Shown here: piece after piece, positions 1 through 8,935 of the stretch | Numbering within the stretch: the first letter of the stretch is position 1 | Layout: the number at the start of each line of letters is the position of its first letter | Assembly (NCBI GenBank): GCA_004151065.3 | Contig: NWUY0300027050.1 | Location: 28,374-52,272, forward strand | DNA from: Larix sibirica | Lineage: Eukaryota > Streptophyta > Pinopsida > Pinales > Pinaceae | Direction: 5' to 3' | Length of the DNA stretch: 23,899 bases | Position numbers and translations under genes: made by a program | Notes under the pieces: generated by a model | The model's input: only the letters and a program-made list of their open reading frames with translations | Told to the model about the DNA's origin: nothing | Database searches by the model: none

Positions 1-104
1 AAATAAAATATAAAAATAAATATTTTTATAAAAAATATTTGATTCTCGAATTATTAATTGAAAATTTGTAAAAAGAAAAAAGAAAAAAATATATTTGCAT
101 ATTT

Positions 105-793
105 GCACTAACCAGTGCCTTTTATTTGTTTCCATGAATTCGATGCCTACTCAAATTTTATCCATTGATGCTCATTGACATAATAAACACATCGATACAC
201 TGTAAATATCATAGGCACTGGTGTTATTTTTGCAATAGAAGCACCGATGCTTTTATTCCAACTATATGCACAAGTGCTCATTTGGATAATATACACACTA
301 GTGCTCATTGGGATAATATACGCACCAGTGCATATTGGTACTGTATACATACCTGCTATATTTTAATAAAACACAATGGTGAATATATAACACAACATCA
401 TCACTGGTGCATTTAAATAAAAAAAGCACCGGTGCATTTAAATATTATATGAGGCACCAGTGCGATTGTGAACGATAACTGCATTGATGTTGGTACAATA
501 TAATATAAGCACATATATTTTGGATTAAAATACGCACTGATGCTTTTGAAATGAGGGAACGCACCAGTGCGTACCATCAAACTAAATGCACCAGTGTTTT
601 CACAGCGTAATATATGCACCGATATGTCAACATTCAAATTTACGAGCAATGCATTGATAATGAATGTAGGCACCAGTGCATGTATATACAGCGTACCGGT
701 TCTATTACAATTCTAAATTAGCATCGATGTCCATGCTTTAAAATATATGCATCGGTGTGTTTACGTTAACAATACACACCAAGGCATCAGTGT
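105..793. repeat. Degenerate ~28-bp minisatellite with palindromic GCACCAGTGC core
   Basis: About twenty copies of a 10-bp near-palindrome (GCACCAGTGC, GCACCGGTGC, GCACTGATGC, GCATCGATGT and similar) recur at 213, 241, 269, 295, 322, 401, 426, 454, 481, 534, 561, 588, 616, 651, 670, 693, 721, 749 and 784. Most gaps are 25-28 bp, and two or three units between 331 and 401 are too eroded to call. AT-rich linkers (often ATAATATA-like) separate the cores. Because the core is its own reverse complement, the array can be read on either strand. Short open frames across it are by-products of the repeat and not genes. It directly precedes a CACTA-type terminus at 1011, so it may be the subterminal repeat region of that transposon; this link is inferred. 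Confidence 0.85.
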
Positions 794-799
794 GCATGA

Positions 800-1011
800 T
801 ATAATTAAAAAACATTGTTTAAAAAACATCCGCTACAACCTCCGGCCGCCCAAATTTTTTAGTTATAGTGAATATCTGTTATAATGTTCGCAAAAACCTT
901 CGCTACCAAAATCGAAGGTTGTAGCAGACATTTTTTTGACAACTTTTTCCAATATTGTAACACTAAAAACCTTTGTCATAACCTCTGTTAAAGGGGCTTT
1001 TACTTGTAGTG
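800..1011 (+). mobile_element. Right terminus of a CACTA (En/Spm)-type DNA transposon
   Basis: The reverse complement of 993-1011 reads CACTACAAGTAAAAGCCCC, which fits the terminal inverted repeat of plant CACTA elements (CACTA followed by CAA-rich then GC-rich bases). The inward 200 bp carries inverted subterminal motifs and the minisatellite lies further in, so the element body would extend leftwards past the window start. The partner terminus and transposase genes are not in view. A 3-bp target duplication (TAT would follow 1011) cannot be tested without the other end. To the right, an unrelated retrotransposon gag remnant starts within 30 bp. Confidence 0.6.
832..925. repeat. Inverted subterminal motifs with a hairpin
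   Basis: GCTACAACCTCCG at 832-844 matches the reverse complement of CGAAGGTTGTAGC at 913-925 in 12 of 13 positions. Within this stretch AACCTTCG (895-902) and CGAAGGTT (913-920) form a perfect 8-bp stem around a 10-base loop. A related CCTTT...AAAGG arrangement follows near 970-995. Motifs repeated in both orientations within the last 200 bp of an element are typical of CACTA transposons, where they bind transposase. That role is inferred from position only. Confidence 0.6.
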
Positions 1012-1039
1012 TATAGCGCCATATTGTAGTAGTGCTTCT

Positions 1040-1804
1040 TGTGGTTCTTTTGATTTAGCTCTAGATGTGACTTCCAACGCTTATCTTTAGAATGATCATT
1101 GATGTTACAATGGTTATAATGGTGCATGGATCCTTTCACTATTATGTAGTTTTTCTTGTCTTCTTACCATTTCCTTTCCAATTCTTCTTCCCCTCCTTGG
1201 AAGTGCCTTGTGGTCTATTTATTTGGAACTATTTGGTTGTTCATTCTTATTTCCTATCTCCAAAGATCATGCTTGTAGACAAGCCTCATCAATTATTCTA
1301 GTTTAAAGAGCATCACTTGCTTTCATAAATCACCATGGAGACTGGAGACCACCCAAATACTTTAGGATTACATCCCAATATTTGGGAGATATTCCTAATA
1401 GAATGACTTGTTTTCTAAACTTAGTGGTGTACTCTTCCACACTCCACCCTTGCTTCCATTAGAACTAATTCTAGTGGCTCCATTAGTCCTTTTCGTACCC
1501 AATAGGTAAAACCAAGACTTAGTGAGGGTTTTAAACACCTCCCACTTAGTTACCGGTGGATCACCCTATAGTTTAAGTGTCTCTATGTGGCTTTTCAACC
1601 AAGCTTTGGCACGACCCTCTAACTTGAGTCTAGAAATCCCTAGAGTTGACATTAGTATCTCCATATTGATAATGTGAGAAATGTCAAAGACTTGCCCAAT
1701 TTTTTCAATCTCTACTTTGTGTCATCCTTTGGATTTTCTATTGTGCTCATTCACCATAGCCAAGATTTGAGACTTCTTTGCTTGCAACAAATTTTGGATC
1801 ATGT
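1040..1804 (-). pseudogene. Ty3/gypsy-like gag remnant with decayed CCHC zinc knuckle
   Basis: Read on the minus strand from an ATG near 1804, the frame begins MIQNLLQAKKSQILAMVNEH and, after a stop and frameshifts, gives LEGRAKAWLKSHIETLK and PPVTKWEVFKTLTKSW. The spacing of the aromatic and basic residues is that of the Retrotrans_gag (PF03732) capsid domain. About 0.5 kb downstream (1040-1123) comes a CCHC zinc knuckle, HCNINDHSKDKRWKSHLE, with its first Cys changed to Tyr and its last to Arg, so it could not bind zinc normally. Gag is the structural protein that packages the retrotransposon RNA in cytoplasmic particles. Several stops and frame changes make this a dead copy. No protease or RT follows, because the CACTA end begins at 1011. 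Family assignment rests on motif order and remembered family patterns. Confidence 0.6.
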
Positions 1805-3780
1805 ATAAATATCCCACAAAAGATCCAAAGAAAACTACTCATATGCTAATATAATATGTAAACTGGTGTTAATATTAATTGGACAATTTATCATGATAGA
1901 TCTTACAAGTCACTGCAAAATATTGTGAGGTTATCTTCTATTTGCAATGTTTACTTATGATTAAAATGTGATATTATAAACAATGTAATATTATAAGCAT
2001 GGCACTAAAAGTATTGAAATAAACCGAAAATAATAATAATAATAATAAAAACTACAACAATAAAATGACCACATCTTCTGCACAATAAACACAATATGTA
2101 CCCTTGGAAACCCAATATGGGAAAACTGGGCAAGAAAGCAAGGAATATCGCTTTTTCTTCTTCTTCTTAGATTTAAAATTAAAGCACAAATAAAGATGGA
2201 CTCATCGTGGAGTTACAATAGACATTGTGGCCTGAATGGTTGTTATAAGGTCTTCTACTTCCTCCATTCTACTATTAATATCCCATTCATTTGATTTACT
2301 CGTATATGGAACAATAAATCGATACAATAGGAACGAAACCCCTACCTTTCCTTATGGCTTAGTATTTAACATATATTTATAGCTTATTCCATAGTTCTAA
2401 TGGAAGCATTGGAAACCTTACCCATTTTGGTTGGAAACTATATTTTTCCCTTCGTGGATCGCAACTTTAGTGCTGACGTGCAATTCCCCTAAAACCATTT
2501 TCCTTCTTTGATTCAGGTCGTGTCTATGACATTCTTGAAAGTTGAAGCCAATTGGCCGCTGGCTAGCGTAAAAGTCTTTGAAACATAACCAATCAAAGGG
2601 ATCCAAACTTTCAACATTCACTGCACCAAGGATATTTTTTATCTCGACTTGTCAAAGAACTTCCATACCATGACAACCCCCTACAAAGACAGAACTTGCC
2701 CTAGTACCATGCCCTCCCCCAATACCATGTTGTTCTTATTTGCTTGTCATTTTTTATACCTTGATTTTCACTTTTTCCTTGTGTGCCCCTCCAACCTCCT
2801 TCCTCTAGTCTAAACAACCTAGATCAAATGAAGGATCAACTCATAGTCCACTTGTGAATTCCTGCAACATGAAAGAATTCTCCTTCAACAAGGATCAAGA
2901 TGATTCTCTTGGTTAAGAACCACGAAATCCAACATTGCTATCACTTACCAGTGAGTGCTTTACATCATTTGATGAACTCAGGACAGGAAGGCGAGCTCAA
3001 GGCAATGAACCATGTGTCTTTACTCCACGTACGCTCACACTATCAACCTTTATTATTCTTTCTTTGAAAGTCGAGCTTCAGATCCTACATGTTGACTGGC
3101 CTAGATTAATAACCTTCGGAGGGGATGTGCCACCAAATCTAGCTCATATGGCCTTTCCACCAATGGGTCCAACGTTGATAATGTGATCCCTTACAAGTCC
3201 ATATTTAACCAAAAAATGGATCCTTTCTCTTTTGACCTTTTCAAAATTATATATAAAAGGTTGACAAGGAATTGGACTTCCTATTCAGTCATCCCCGGAA
3301 GTACAAGGACATGAACCTAATGGCTGAAAATCTATCGTCATAGCTATATGCACAAGTCCAAAACCTCATTCACCTTCCGCTAGAAACTCTCTCCAATACC
3401 AGGAATTGATGCTCATTTTTCCTTCCCACCGTAATAGTTCCTCGATCTGTGCTGTGAAAACCCTAGGGTTCATGTAATAGGGTAAGTGCGGGGCACTTTT
3501 AAGAAGGCTATCGGAAATAGAGTTGTGCAAAGGGATTTGCAACAACTGCTTTTGGGATTTCCATGATGGTATTTGGAGCATAAATGTCAAATTGAACAAT
3601 TCAAACTTTATTTCAACCCAAATCTGATGTGAATTGGAGTAGAGAATTTCTAGGAATATTCAAGAATTGTGGGCTTCATGAAATTACACCAAAAAACCTC
3701 AAATATCCATTCATCATAATAACCAAACATAGATTACCGTCATACCTTAACACATTAGTGCAAAGAGATTGAACACATGA
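1805..3780. other. Unassigned interspersed sequence, no recognisable gene
   Basis: About 2 kb with only short open frames, none of which I recognise. A (TAA)n microsatellite lies at 2030-2047 and a TTC-rich run at about 2150-2168. Near 2100-2125 the minus strand reads CCATATTGGGTTTCCAAGGG, similar in style to the R region of plant LTRs, so part of this stretch may be untranslated or LTR sequence of the minus-strand element. A minus-strand frame at 2418-2621 and another at 3366-3599 are open, but they lack known motifs and I do not call them genes. Confidence 0.5.
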
Positions 3781-3781
3781 C

Positions 3782-3794
3782 TGCTCTGCTACCA
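3782..3794 (-). promoter_or_regulatory. Retrotransposon primer-binding site (initiator Met-tRNA type)
   Basis: On the minus strand the sequence is TGGTAGCAGAGCA, one mismatch in its first twelve bases from TGGTATCAGAGC, the common plant primer site complementary to the 3' end of initiator Met-tRNA. It is preceded by ...GAAACA, which would be the CA end of a 5' LTR, with a two-base gap or less. Reverse transcription of an LTR element starts at such a site. It places an LTR at higher coordinates and the element body at lower coordinates. Confidence 0.5.
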
Positions 3795-3795
3795 T

Positions 3796-4079
3796 GTTTC
3801 ATTATGTAGCAAGATTTTAACCATTACAAGATGAAGAGATTTTTTTTGTATATACCAATAGAAAATAACAAAACATTAGTTAAAATTCTTACATGTGCTT
3901 CCTTGATGGGCTTCTCCTCCACTTCCTTGACAAGATTTGAAGAGGATGATGGTTTTGATGGGTTTTTCTTATCCAACTAGTGACTGCACACTAAAATAAA
4001 ACCCCTGTCCCTAGTGAAAACCAGAAGAAAAACTAAAAATCCTTAGCTAATTCACAATTACAGCCTCACGTGTAGGACA
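3796..4079 (-). mobile_element. LTR (R-U5 part) of a minus-strand LTR retrotransposon
   Basis: Immediately upstream of the primer-binding site on the minus strand lies about 280 bp ending in CA. If the TG at 4079-4078 is the real start, the unit is TGTCCTAC...GAAACA. The segment around 3995-4020 reads, on the minus strand, GGTTTTCACTAGGGACAGGG, followed by a T-rich run, a style often seen at the start of the transcript in plant LTRs. No second LTR was found, so the left boundary and length are uncertain. It may be truncated by the foldback element that begins at 4128. The minus-strand gag at 1040-1804 could belong to the same element, although the 2-kb gap between them is too long for a simple leader. 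Confidence 0.35.
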
Positions 4080-4127
4080 TTCCTTTTTCTGTCCAGAGGG
4101 TTTCATAGGCATATAACGGGAGATAGC

Positions 4128-4335
4128 AAGGGTTGTATTGCAATCTCTTATTTGGTTTCTTAGTTTTGTATTTTGTAGTTGTTAAGTTTAGTATATTATA
4201 TTATCATTAGTACTATATATTAAAACTAAGAAACCAAATAAGTATTTTGTATTTGTTAAGTTTAGTATATTATATTATCATTAGTATTATATATTAAAAC
4301 TAAGAAACCAAATAAGAGATTCCAATACAACCCTT
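4128..4335. mobile_element. Foldback/MITE-like element with 40-bp terminal inverted repeats
   Basis: The outer arms, 4128-4167 and 4296-4335, are complementary over 40 bp with a single mismatch. The outermost bases are AAGGGTTGTATTG on the left and CAATACAACCCTT on the right. Between the arms lies an AT-rich core with a tandem duplication. No coding capacity is present, and size (208 bp) and structure match a miniature inverted-repeat transposable element. I see no convincing target-site duplication just outside the arms, so superfamily cannot be assigned and origin by simple palindrome duplication is possible. The near-perfect arms suggest a fairly young structure in otherwise decayed DNA. 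Confidence 0.7.
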
Positions 4336-4373
4336 TTGTATATTATATTATCATTAGTATTATATATTAAAAC
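4168..4373 (+). repeat. 74-bp tandem duplication plus a partial third copy
   Basis: The segment 4168-4241 is repeated at 4242-4315 with offset 74 and only a few differences (for example GTAGTTG versus GTATTTG). A core beginning GTATATTATATTATC occurs at 4191, 4265 and again at 4338, offsets 74 and 73. The third copy lies outside the right inverted-repeat arm. Duplication therefore involved the element together with its flank, or the flank was derived from the element interior. Confidence 0.75.
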
Positions 4374-4620
4374 TAATATATAAATATATATTACAAATAA
4401 CTTTAATGTTATATAGCTATCATATATTATATTTTATATGTATAATGGTTGATATATAATCTACATATATTTTAAATAATATTTAATTTAATAACATTAT
4501 ATTGATTACTAATATAAGTATGTTTTGTATAGTCTTATTTTGTATAATTTATATAATTTATTAAATATATGTTAAAAAAATATTAAAAAAAAACAAACAG
4601 TAATAACAATAGCATCTCTT
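4374..4620. other. AT-rich spacer
   Basis: Very AT-rich, with many TATATA and TTTAAATAAT words and no open frame or recognisable motif. It separates the foldback element from the hairpin repeat that starts at 4621. Confidence 0.5.
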
Positions 4621-4866
4621 AATCGTAAAATTTGTTTTACAATTTCGTAAATTTTAACGCTGCAGATGGATTCAGAGACAAGGGGTCTCTAAAGGAAAGG
4701 GGTCTTTGAATCCATCTGTAGCGTTAAAATTTATGAAATGGTAGTATAAGTCCCTTACTAATCTATGTCAAACATGCTCATAGGTCCTTGGGTTATATCA
4801 TCTCTAGAGGGCATATTAATGTTCAGACTATTTCATATTAATCTAGTTGTAGTTGTTATCTAGNTT
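4621..4866 (+). repeat. Hairpin-bearing dispersed repeat, copy A
   Basis: This 246-bp segment is closely similar, in the same orientation, to 8477-8720. Both begin AATCGTAAAATT and end GTTGTTATCTAG, sharing long blocks such as CTCTAGAGGGCATATTAATG. Inside copy A the arms 4642-4679 and 4702-4739 are complementary in 35 of 38 positions around a 22-base spacer. The three mismatches are all of the C-to-T class expected from methylcytosine decay. The pair flanks the Ty3/gypsy polyprotein remnant, so the copies could be LTR pieces of that element. They could also be two independent insertions of one transposon family. A single undetermined base (N) lies at 4864. Confidence 0.75.
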
Positions 4867-5214
4867 TGTTCATGGCAAGTGTAAAATTATATAAATATCT
4901 TTGAAATTGTTAAAACGTCTCTATGGTGGCATCATATATCTACGGTTCTCTGAGCAAAGCGTTCTTTCCACCAAGCTAGCTTTTCGGCGGGATGACAAGG
5001 GATTTGAGATACTACTGTCATGCTGCCAAAAATCATCCACCCACATTACAGATAACATCCACAAGTGGCGACAATGAAGGAATCTTTGTAAATCAAGATC
5101 AATGACAATATATTCCGATATTAGTTTTTGAAACACCTTCTCCCCACTAATGCTCCTCGTAGTGACTCCATGCGACACGATCCGTTAGGGGAATCCCACT
5201 TTGCATTTGGTGTG

Positions 5215-6011
5215 ATTGATGTTGGGGCATATTAGCCAAACCCATACCCTCAAACGCCTCCCATTTTGAGCACTTATGCATATGGTAAACCTCCAAGTGT
5301 TGAGAACCATAATCAGGGACCACCCTTGGTGCCTTTTAACCCCTCTAACCATTCATGCTCATCCTCACATGCATAATGAGTACCTCCTATTTGAATTTTC
5401 CTCTGGCCCCCAATGTTCATGGTCCCTCGTGTAGTGGTACTATGTGTGGTTGTGATTCTATTAGATATGTGGCCCCTATGGACATCAATCTTTTTTACCC
5501 ATTTCGTATCCCCCCACTACCCCCTCTAGTGCAACCACACCTTGCAACTCCCCCTTTTCTTAATGGGAAAATCTAAGCTCAACATAATATGCCTGCCTAG
5601 CCTATGCCCAATAAATAACAAATGCAACCAAACCCCAACAAGAAGAAGAATAAGGTGAAGAACAAAGGAAACAACCAACAACAAGAAGGTGGAGGACAAC
5701 TCCCTAATCCTCCCGTGAACACTGGATTCAACCCAAACTCCATGAATCAAAATCAAAATAAACCCCCCAAGTAGGGTAAGAACCCCTAGTTGTGGACTAA
5801 TCATATGTGTTCCTTTTGCATAGTTTATGGACATTACACTCATAATTGTATGCACCTTATGAAGACTTGTCAACTATGGGATGAGGCCAACAAATGTGAA
5901 CTTTCTAATGCCTCGCTAGGGAAAATGGTTAATCCTCCTTCTCATCTGACCACATCTCAACTCAGTGTCCTACAAAACCCCTTCCCATCGCAAGGGATAA
6001 ACACAATATAG
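5215..6011 (+). pseudogene. Ty3/gypsy-like gag C-terminal region with CCHC knuckle
   Basis: The frame from about 5215 is rich in Pro, Tyr and Asn (for example PNPYPQTPPILSTYAYGKPP), then shifts frame through a Lys/Gln/Asn-rich basic stretch near 5635-5700. It ends in WTNHMCSFCIVYGHYTHNC. That last block contains an intact CX2CX4HX4C zinc knuckle at 5808-5849, the RNA-binding motif of retrotransposon nucleocapsids. It is followed by a charged tail. Capsid motifs further upstream are not clear, and 4870-5200 contains nothing I can assign. Stops and frame changes show that the copy is dead. The protease and RT remnants on the same strand place it as the 5' part of one polyprotein. Confidence 0.55.
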
Positions 6012-6439
6012 CCGCTATGCCTTACCCTTCTCAACCATCTATGTTAGACCACTCCAATGACCCCTCTTTCTAGAACATTTGCATGACCTCCATTGACATT
6101 AACTTATAGACTTGGTGTAACCAATATGATCTATAAACCGAAACCCCTAATACCAATAAGGACAAGGATCCTCCTTTTCCCAAGGGACCCATGCACCTAC
6201 TATGTCCTAATGCATATCCCAATCCAAATATCCCTAAGATCCCTTTGTATCATATTAACCCCAATGCTAAAGCCACTCCTAACTATAGTGTTGTGGGTGA
6301 TTTGGCACAATACCCAACTTCCATGTCTACTTCAAAAGATTTCCAAAACTATCCCATACAATGCAAATCCCTTTTGTCCACCTTGGGTGGGATTGACCCC
6401 TCTAATGCTCATTTGTTGACCTTCAATTTAGATTGAGAA

Positions 6440-6850
6440 GAGCCCCGCATGCCTTACTTGGTCATGTTTCAGATCCCAATCACTGTTAAGAATTTGGTTA
6501 TTCATCATTGTATCATTAATGAGGGTGCTTGAACCTACAACATGTCCACTCATGTTTGGAAAAAGCTTGGTTCACTTGAATAAGTGTTGTCCCTTGTGTA
6601 ACTATGCAAATATGTTGGCCGCACTGCCCAACTGCAAGGCCTACTTCAAAACGTTGTTGTCCAACTCACTAAAAATAAGGTCTCGATAGACATTGATGTT
6701 GTTAATGTACAGTTGGATTACAATATGCTCCTTGGTCGTAGATACATGTATGTTATAAAAGCGGTCGCCTCAATGATGCTTAGACTTATGATGCCCCCCC
6801 ATGAAGGGAAGTTGATCATGCTTAATCAACTCACCTACGATTAAAAGTAG
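6440..6850 (+). pseudogene. Retropepsin-like aspartic protease remnant
   Basis: Downstream of gag on the same strand, the frame reads YLVMFQIPITVKNLVIHHCI then INEGA, in the position of the D[TS]GA-type catalytic loop, with the Asp replaced by Asn. It continues with VDIDVVNVQLDYNMLLGR-like residues: IDIDVVNVQLDYNMLLGRR lies near 6690-6740, and LLGR is the second conserved turn of Ty3/gypsy proteases. A short following block (YMYVIKAVASMMLRLMM, PHEGK) is also family-like. The enzyme would cleave the Gag-Pol polyprotein during particle maturation. The catalytic Asp change and an in-frame stop just after it make it inactive. Confidence 0.55.
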
Positions 6851-7379
6851 GCTTGATATCCTTTCTATTCCTTCAACCATGAGTGTTTGTACTGGGGTTG
6901 TTTATGATGCCTCGCTTATTATAACTTTTTTCAGTTCCCTTCCACTTACCTCCAAATTGGAGATCTCAAAGTTGTGTACTATCGCTTCTGACAAAACCCC
7001 ACCTCAACCATAGTCAATTCCTTGTCCTCCTCCTCCAATAGGACACCAATGGACGAGAGTGTCTATACATCAAGTTTTGTTCCTCTTCCCTCCTCTAGGG
7101 ATTGTGGGAACCCCTATCATGGCTACCCTTAACCTTCCAGGGTTGAATCTAGGTTTCCCTATTTGGTATCTAACTCCACAAAACCCCCCACCTACCCTAC
7201 AGGTCATCTTAACACATGTCCAACCGGTCAATACTTCCAATGAACCACCACCCGTGGTTATGAAGGAGGCCACTCCCTCCACTTGGAATTCCTTTAAAAA
7301 TAAGGCTATGGGAAAAACAAAAAATGTGATAGCACAACCTACCCTAGACACACTTATGAATCCTCCTATTCCTGCACCT

Positions 7380-7740
7380 TCTTAAGCCCCTATACCCTGT
7401 GTTGTGTGCAATATCTTGGGTCACACCACCCATGAATTTTCAAATGTACTAGTTTTGTGTATTCAGATCCATGCTTAGGAGGAGAAAACAAATGCAACCA
7501 CCCCAGTGGTTGACTTCACTATTCCTGACGCTACCAAACAATGCAACAAGGCATTGCATACCAACCACCCTCGTGTGTTGTGTGGCATTTACAGGTATTA
7601 CTCATACCATTGTTCCAATCTCCAAAATTTTCAATATTTTTGGGATGAACTCCATTATAGATCCCAAGAATCTCAGGCCACCATCATCGAGGAGGTACGT
7701 CCCCCTTATTTAATGCCCAAAGGAATGATATAAATTTATT
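7380..7740 (+). pseudogene. Linker between protease and RT with extra zinc-knuckle-like motif
   Basis: After a Pro-rich linker (7059-7385, with repeated PP and NPP words), the frame gives CVVCNILGHTTHEF at 7398-7439. This is a CX2CX4HX4C knuckle with its final Cys changed to Phe. A second cysteine- and histidine-containing block, VLCGIYRYYSYHCSN, follows near 7575-7620, then IEEVRPPYLMPKGMI. A knuckle placed after the protease, in addition to the normal one in gag at 5808, is an unusual order. No enzymatic role is suggested, and nucleic-acid binding is only inferred. The region is frameshifted. Confidence 0.4.
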
Positions 7741-8079
7741 ACATTTATTCTTCTAATAAGGCTTCCTCTTCTACCACTTCTATGTTCATGTCCACCCTTG
7801 TGAATGTGGCCTCCCTTGATTTATCTACTACTACCTTGCAAAGTGTTGAGGAAATACTTAAATCCCTTACCATCCCTGCATTCCCATGGGATGATATGCA
7901 TTATCATTCCTTTTTCATCCCTCAGTAACCCTCATTAGAAGGCTCTTCTTCAGATCAATTTGCCATCGAATTAAATTATTTATTTATCCCAAGGCATGAT
8001 GATTGGTTCAAGAAATCTATCCCTTCTTTGGATTCCTTTTAAGAAGGTAATATGGTCAATATCTCTCCTACTATCTAGG

Positions 8080-8455
8080 TGGATATTTTGGTAAATCCTG
8101 GTGTCATCGAGAACATCTTGTTGGGTGTTTCTTGTACTCCTCAAGAGGTTGTCACCTCCAAAGCTCTTTTGCGGGAATTTTGTGACGTATTTTCCTAGTC
8201 CTACACTGTAATGCCAAGATTCAGCCCCACCATTGTTGAAAACCACATTGATACTTGGCTAGATGTTGAACCGGTGTGAAAGAAGTAGAGATCCACACAC
8301 CCATCCAAATATCTTGTCATCAAAGCCGAAATTTATAAAATACAAACTCTGGGATTCATTTATCCGATTGCGTACACCACATGAGTGCAGTCCAATCTAG
8401 TTTTAGTCATCAAGAAGCGATGCACCATTTTATAATTCAGGTCTTTCAATCCATT
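8080..8455 (+). pseudogene. N-terminal part of Ty3/gypsy reverse transcriptase, truncated
   Basis: The frame NPGVIENILLGVSCTPQEVV leads into LLREFCDVF and SPTIVENHIDTW. It continues through HPSKYLVIKAEIYK to GFIYPIAYTT, which is the stretch just before and at the start of the Ty3/gypsy RT finger domain (the family reads KAEI..L...GFI.P). After IKKR near 8415 similarity stops. No palm motifs (YxDD), RNase H or integrase follow, because the sequence runs into hairpin repeat copy B at 8477. TAG stops stand where the family has Trp or Gln. RT would copy the element RNA into DNA, but this fragment cannot. Confidence 0.65.
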
Positions 8456-8476
8456 TTCAACATTAAAATTTACTAA

Positions 8477-8720
8477 ATCGTAAAATTCGTTTTATGATTT
8501 TGTAAATTTTAACACATACGATTTCGCAAATTTTAACACAGACCTCTTAGAAGGGGTCTCTGAATCCATTTGCAGCATTAAAATTTACGAAATCGTAGTA
8601 TAAGTCCCTCAGTGATATATGTCAAACATGCTCATGGGCCGTTGGGTTATATCATCTCTAGAGGGCATATTAATGTTTGGACTAAATCATATTAATCTAG
8701 TTGTAGTTGTTATCTAGTTT
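8477..8720 (+). repeat. Hairpin-bearing dispersed repeat, copy B
   Basis: Direct repeat of 4621-4866, lying 3,856 bp downstream. The hairpin is degenerate: arms CGATTTCGCAAATTTTAA (8519-8536) and TTAAAATTTACGAAATCG (8578-8595) match in 17 of 18 positions. The right half (8556-8717) matches copy A best. Upstream is truncated gypsy RT. Downstream the sequence continues into about 215 bp ending in a CACTA-like terminus that copy A lacks. This asymmetry argues against a simple LTR pair, unless copy A is 3'-truncated near its undetermined base at 4864. Confidence 0.75.
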
Positions 8721-8935
8721 TAATTTTTATCCATGGACAAAATTAGTCATTTTTTAGTAATTTGTAGTTGTGTCACTTATTATCTAGTGGTATTTTTTAT
8801 CCTGCAACTAAATTGGTCATTTAATTTAGTCAATTTTAGTTGTTTGCTCAAATTTAGTAGTATTTAGCTTTAAAACGTTGTCATGACTAATTTTTTAAGT
8901 CACCTAACCATTTATTTTCCCAAGTTCTACTAGTG
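8721..8935 (+). mobile_element. CACTA-like transposon terminus with subterminal repeats
   Basis: The reverse complement of 8919-8935 begins CACTAGTAGAACTTGGG, similar to the CACTAGTAGAAA type of plant CACTA ends. Moving inward, motifs of the form CTAGATAA[CT]AA and AACAACTA recur (8700-8800) in the style of subterminal repeats. Exactly after 8935 a copia gag frame begins in mid-protein, as expected if this terminus interrupted gag. The left terminus was not found, and the opposite flank is gypsy and not copia sequence, so a later deletion or rearrangement is also needed. Confidence 0.45.

Noticed and set aside
165-673. Open frames on both strands across the minisatellite
   Set aside because: Their Ser/Thr/Ile/Cys-rich repetitive translations come from the 28-bp repeat itself, and the frames overlap on both strands.
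105-793. CRISPR-like array of regularly spaced palindromic repeats
   Set aside because: The repeat core is only 10 bp and highly variable, the spacers are similar AT-rich linkers and not unique sequence, and the context is plant transposable elements.
3366-3599. Minus-strand frame of 77 codons as a gene
   Set aside because: No known motif, no initiation or splice context, and it lies between an LTR primer site and a gag remnant, so it is more likely element or filler sequence.
5526-5873. Minus-strand 115-codon hydrophobic frame as a membrane protein
   Set aside because: It lies antisense to the gag linker and CCHC knuckle of the gypsy remnant. The hydrophobicity arises from reading the Asn/Lys/Gln-rich stretch backwards.
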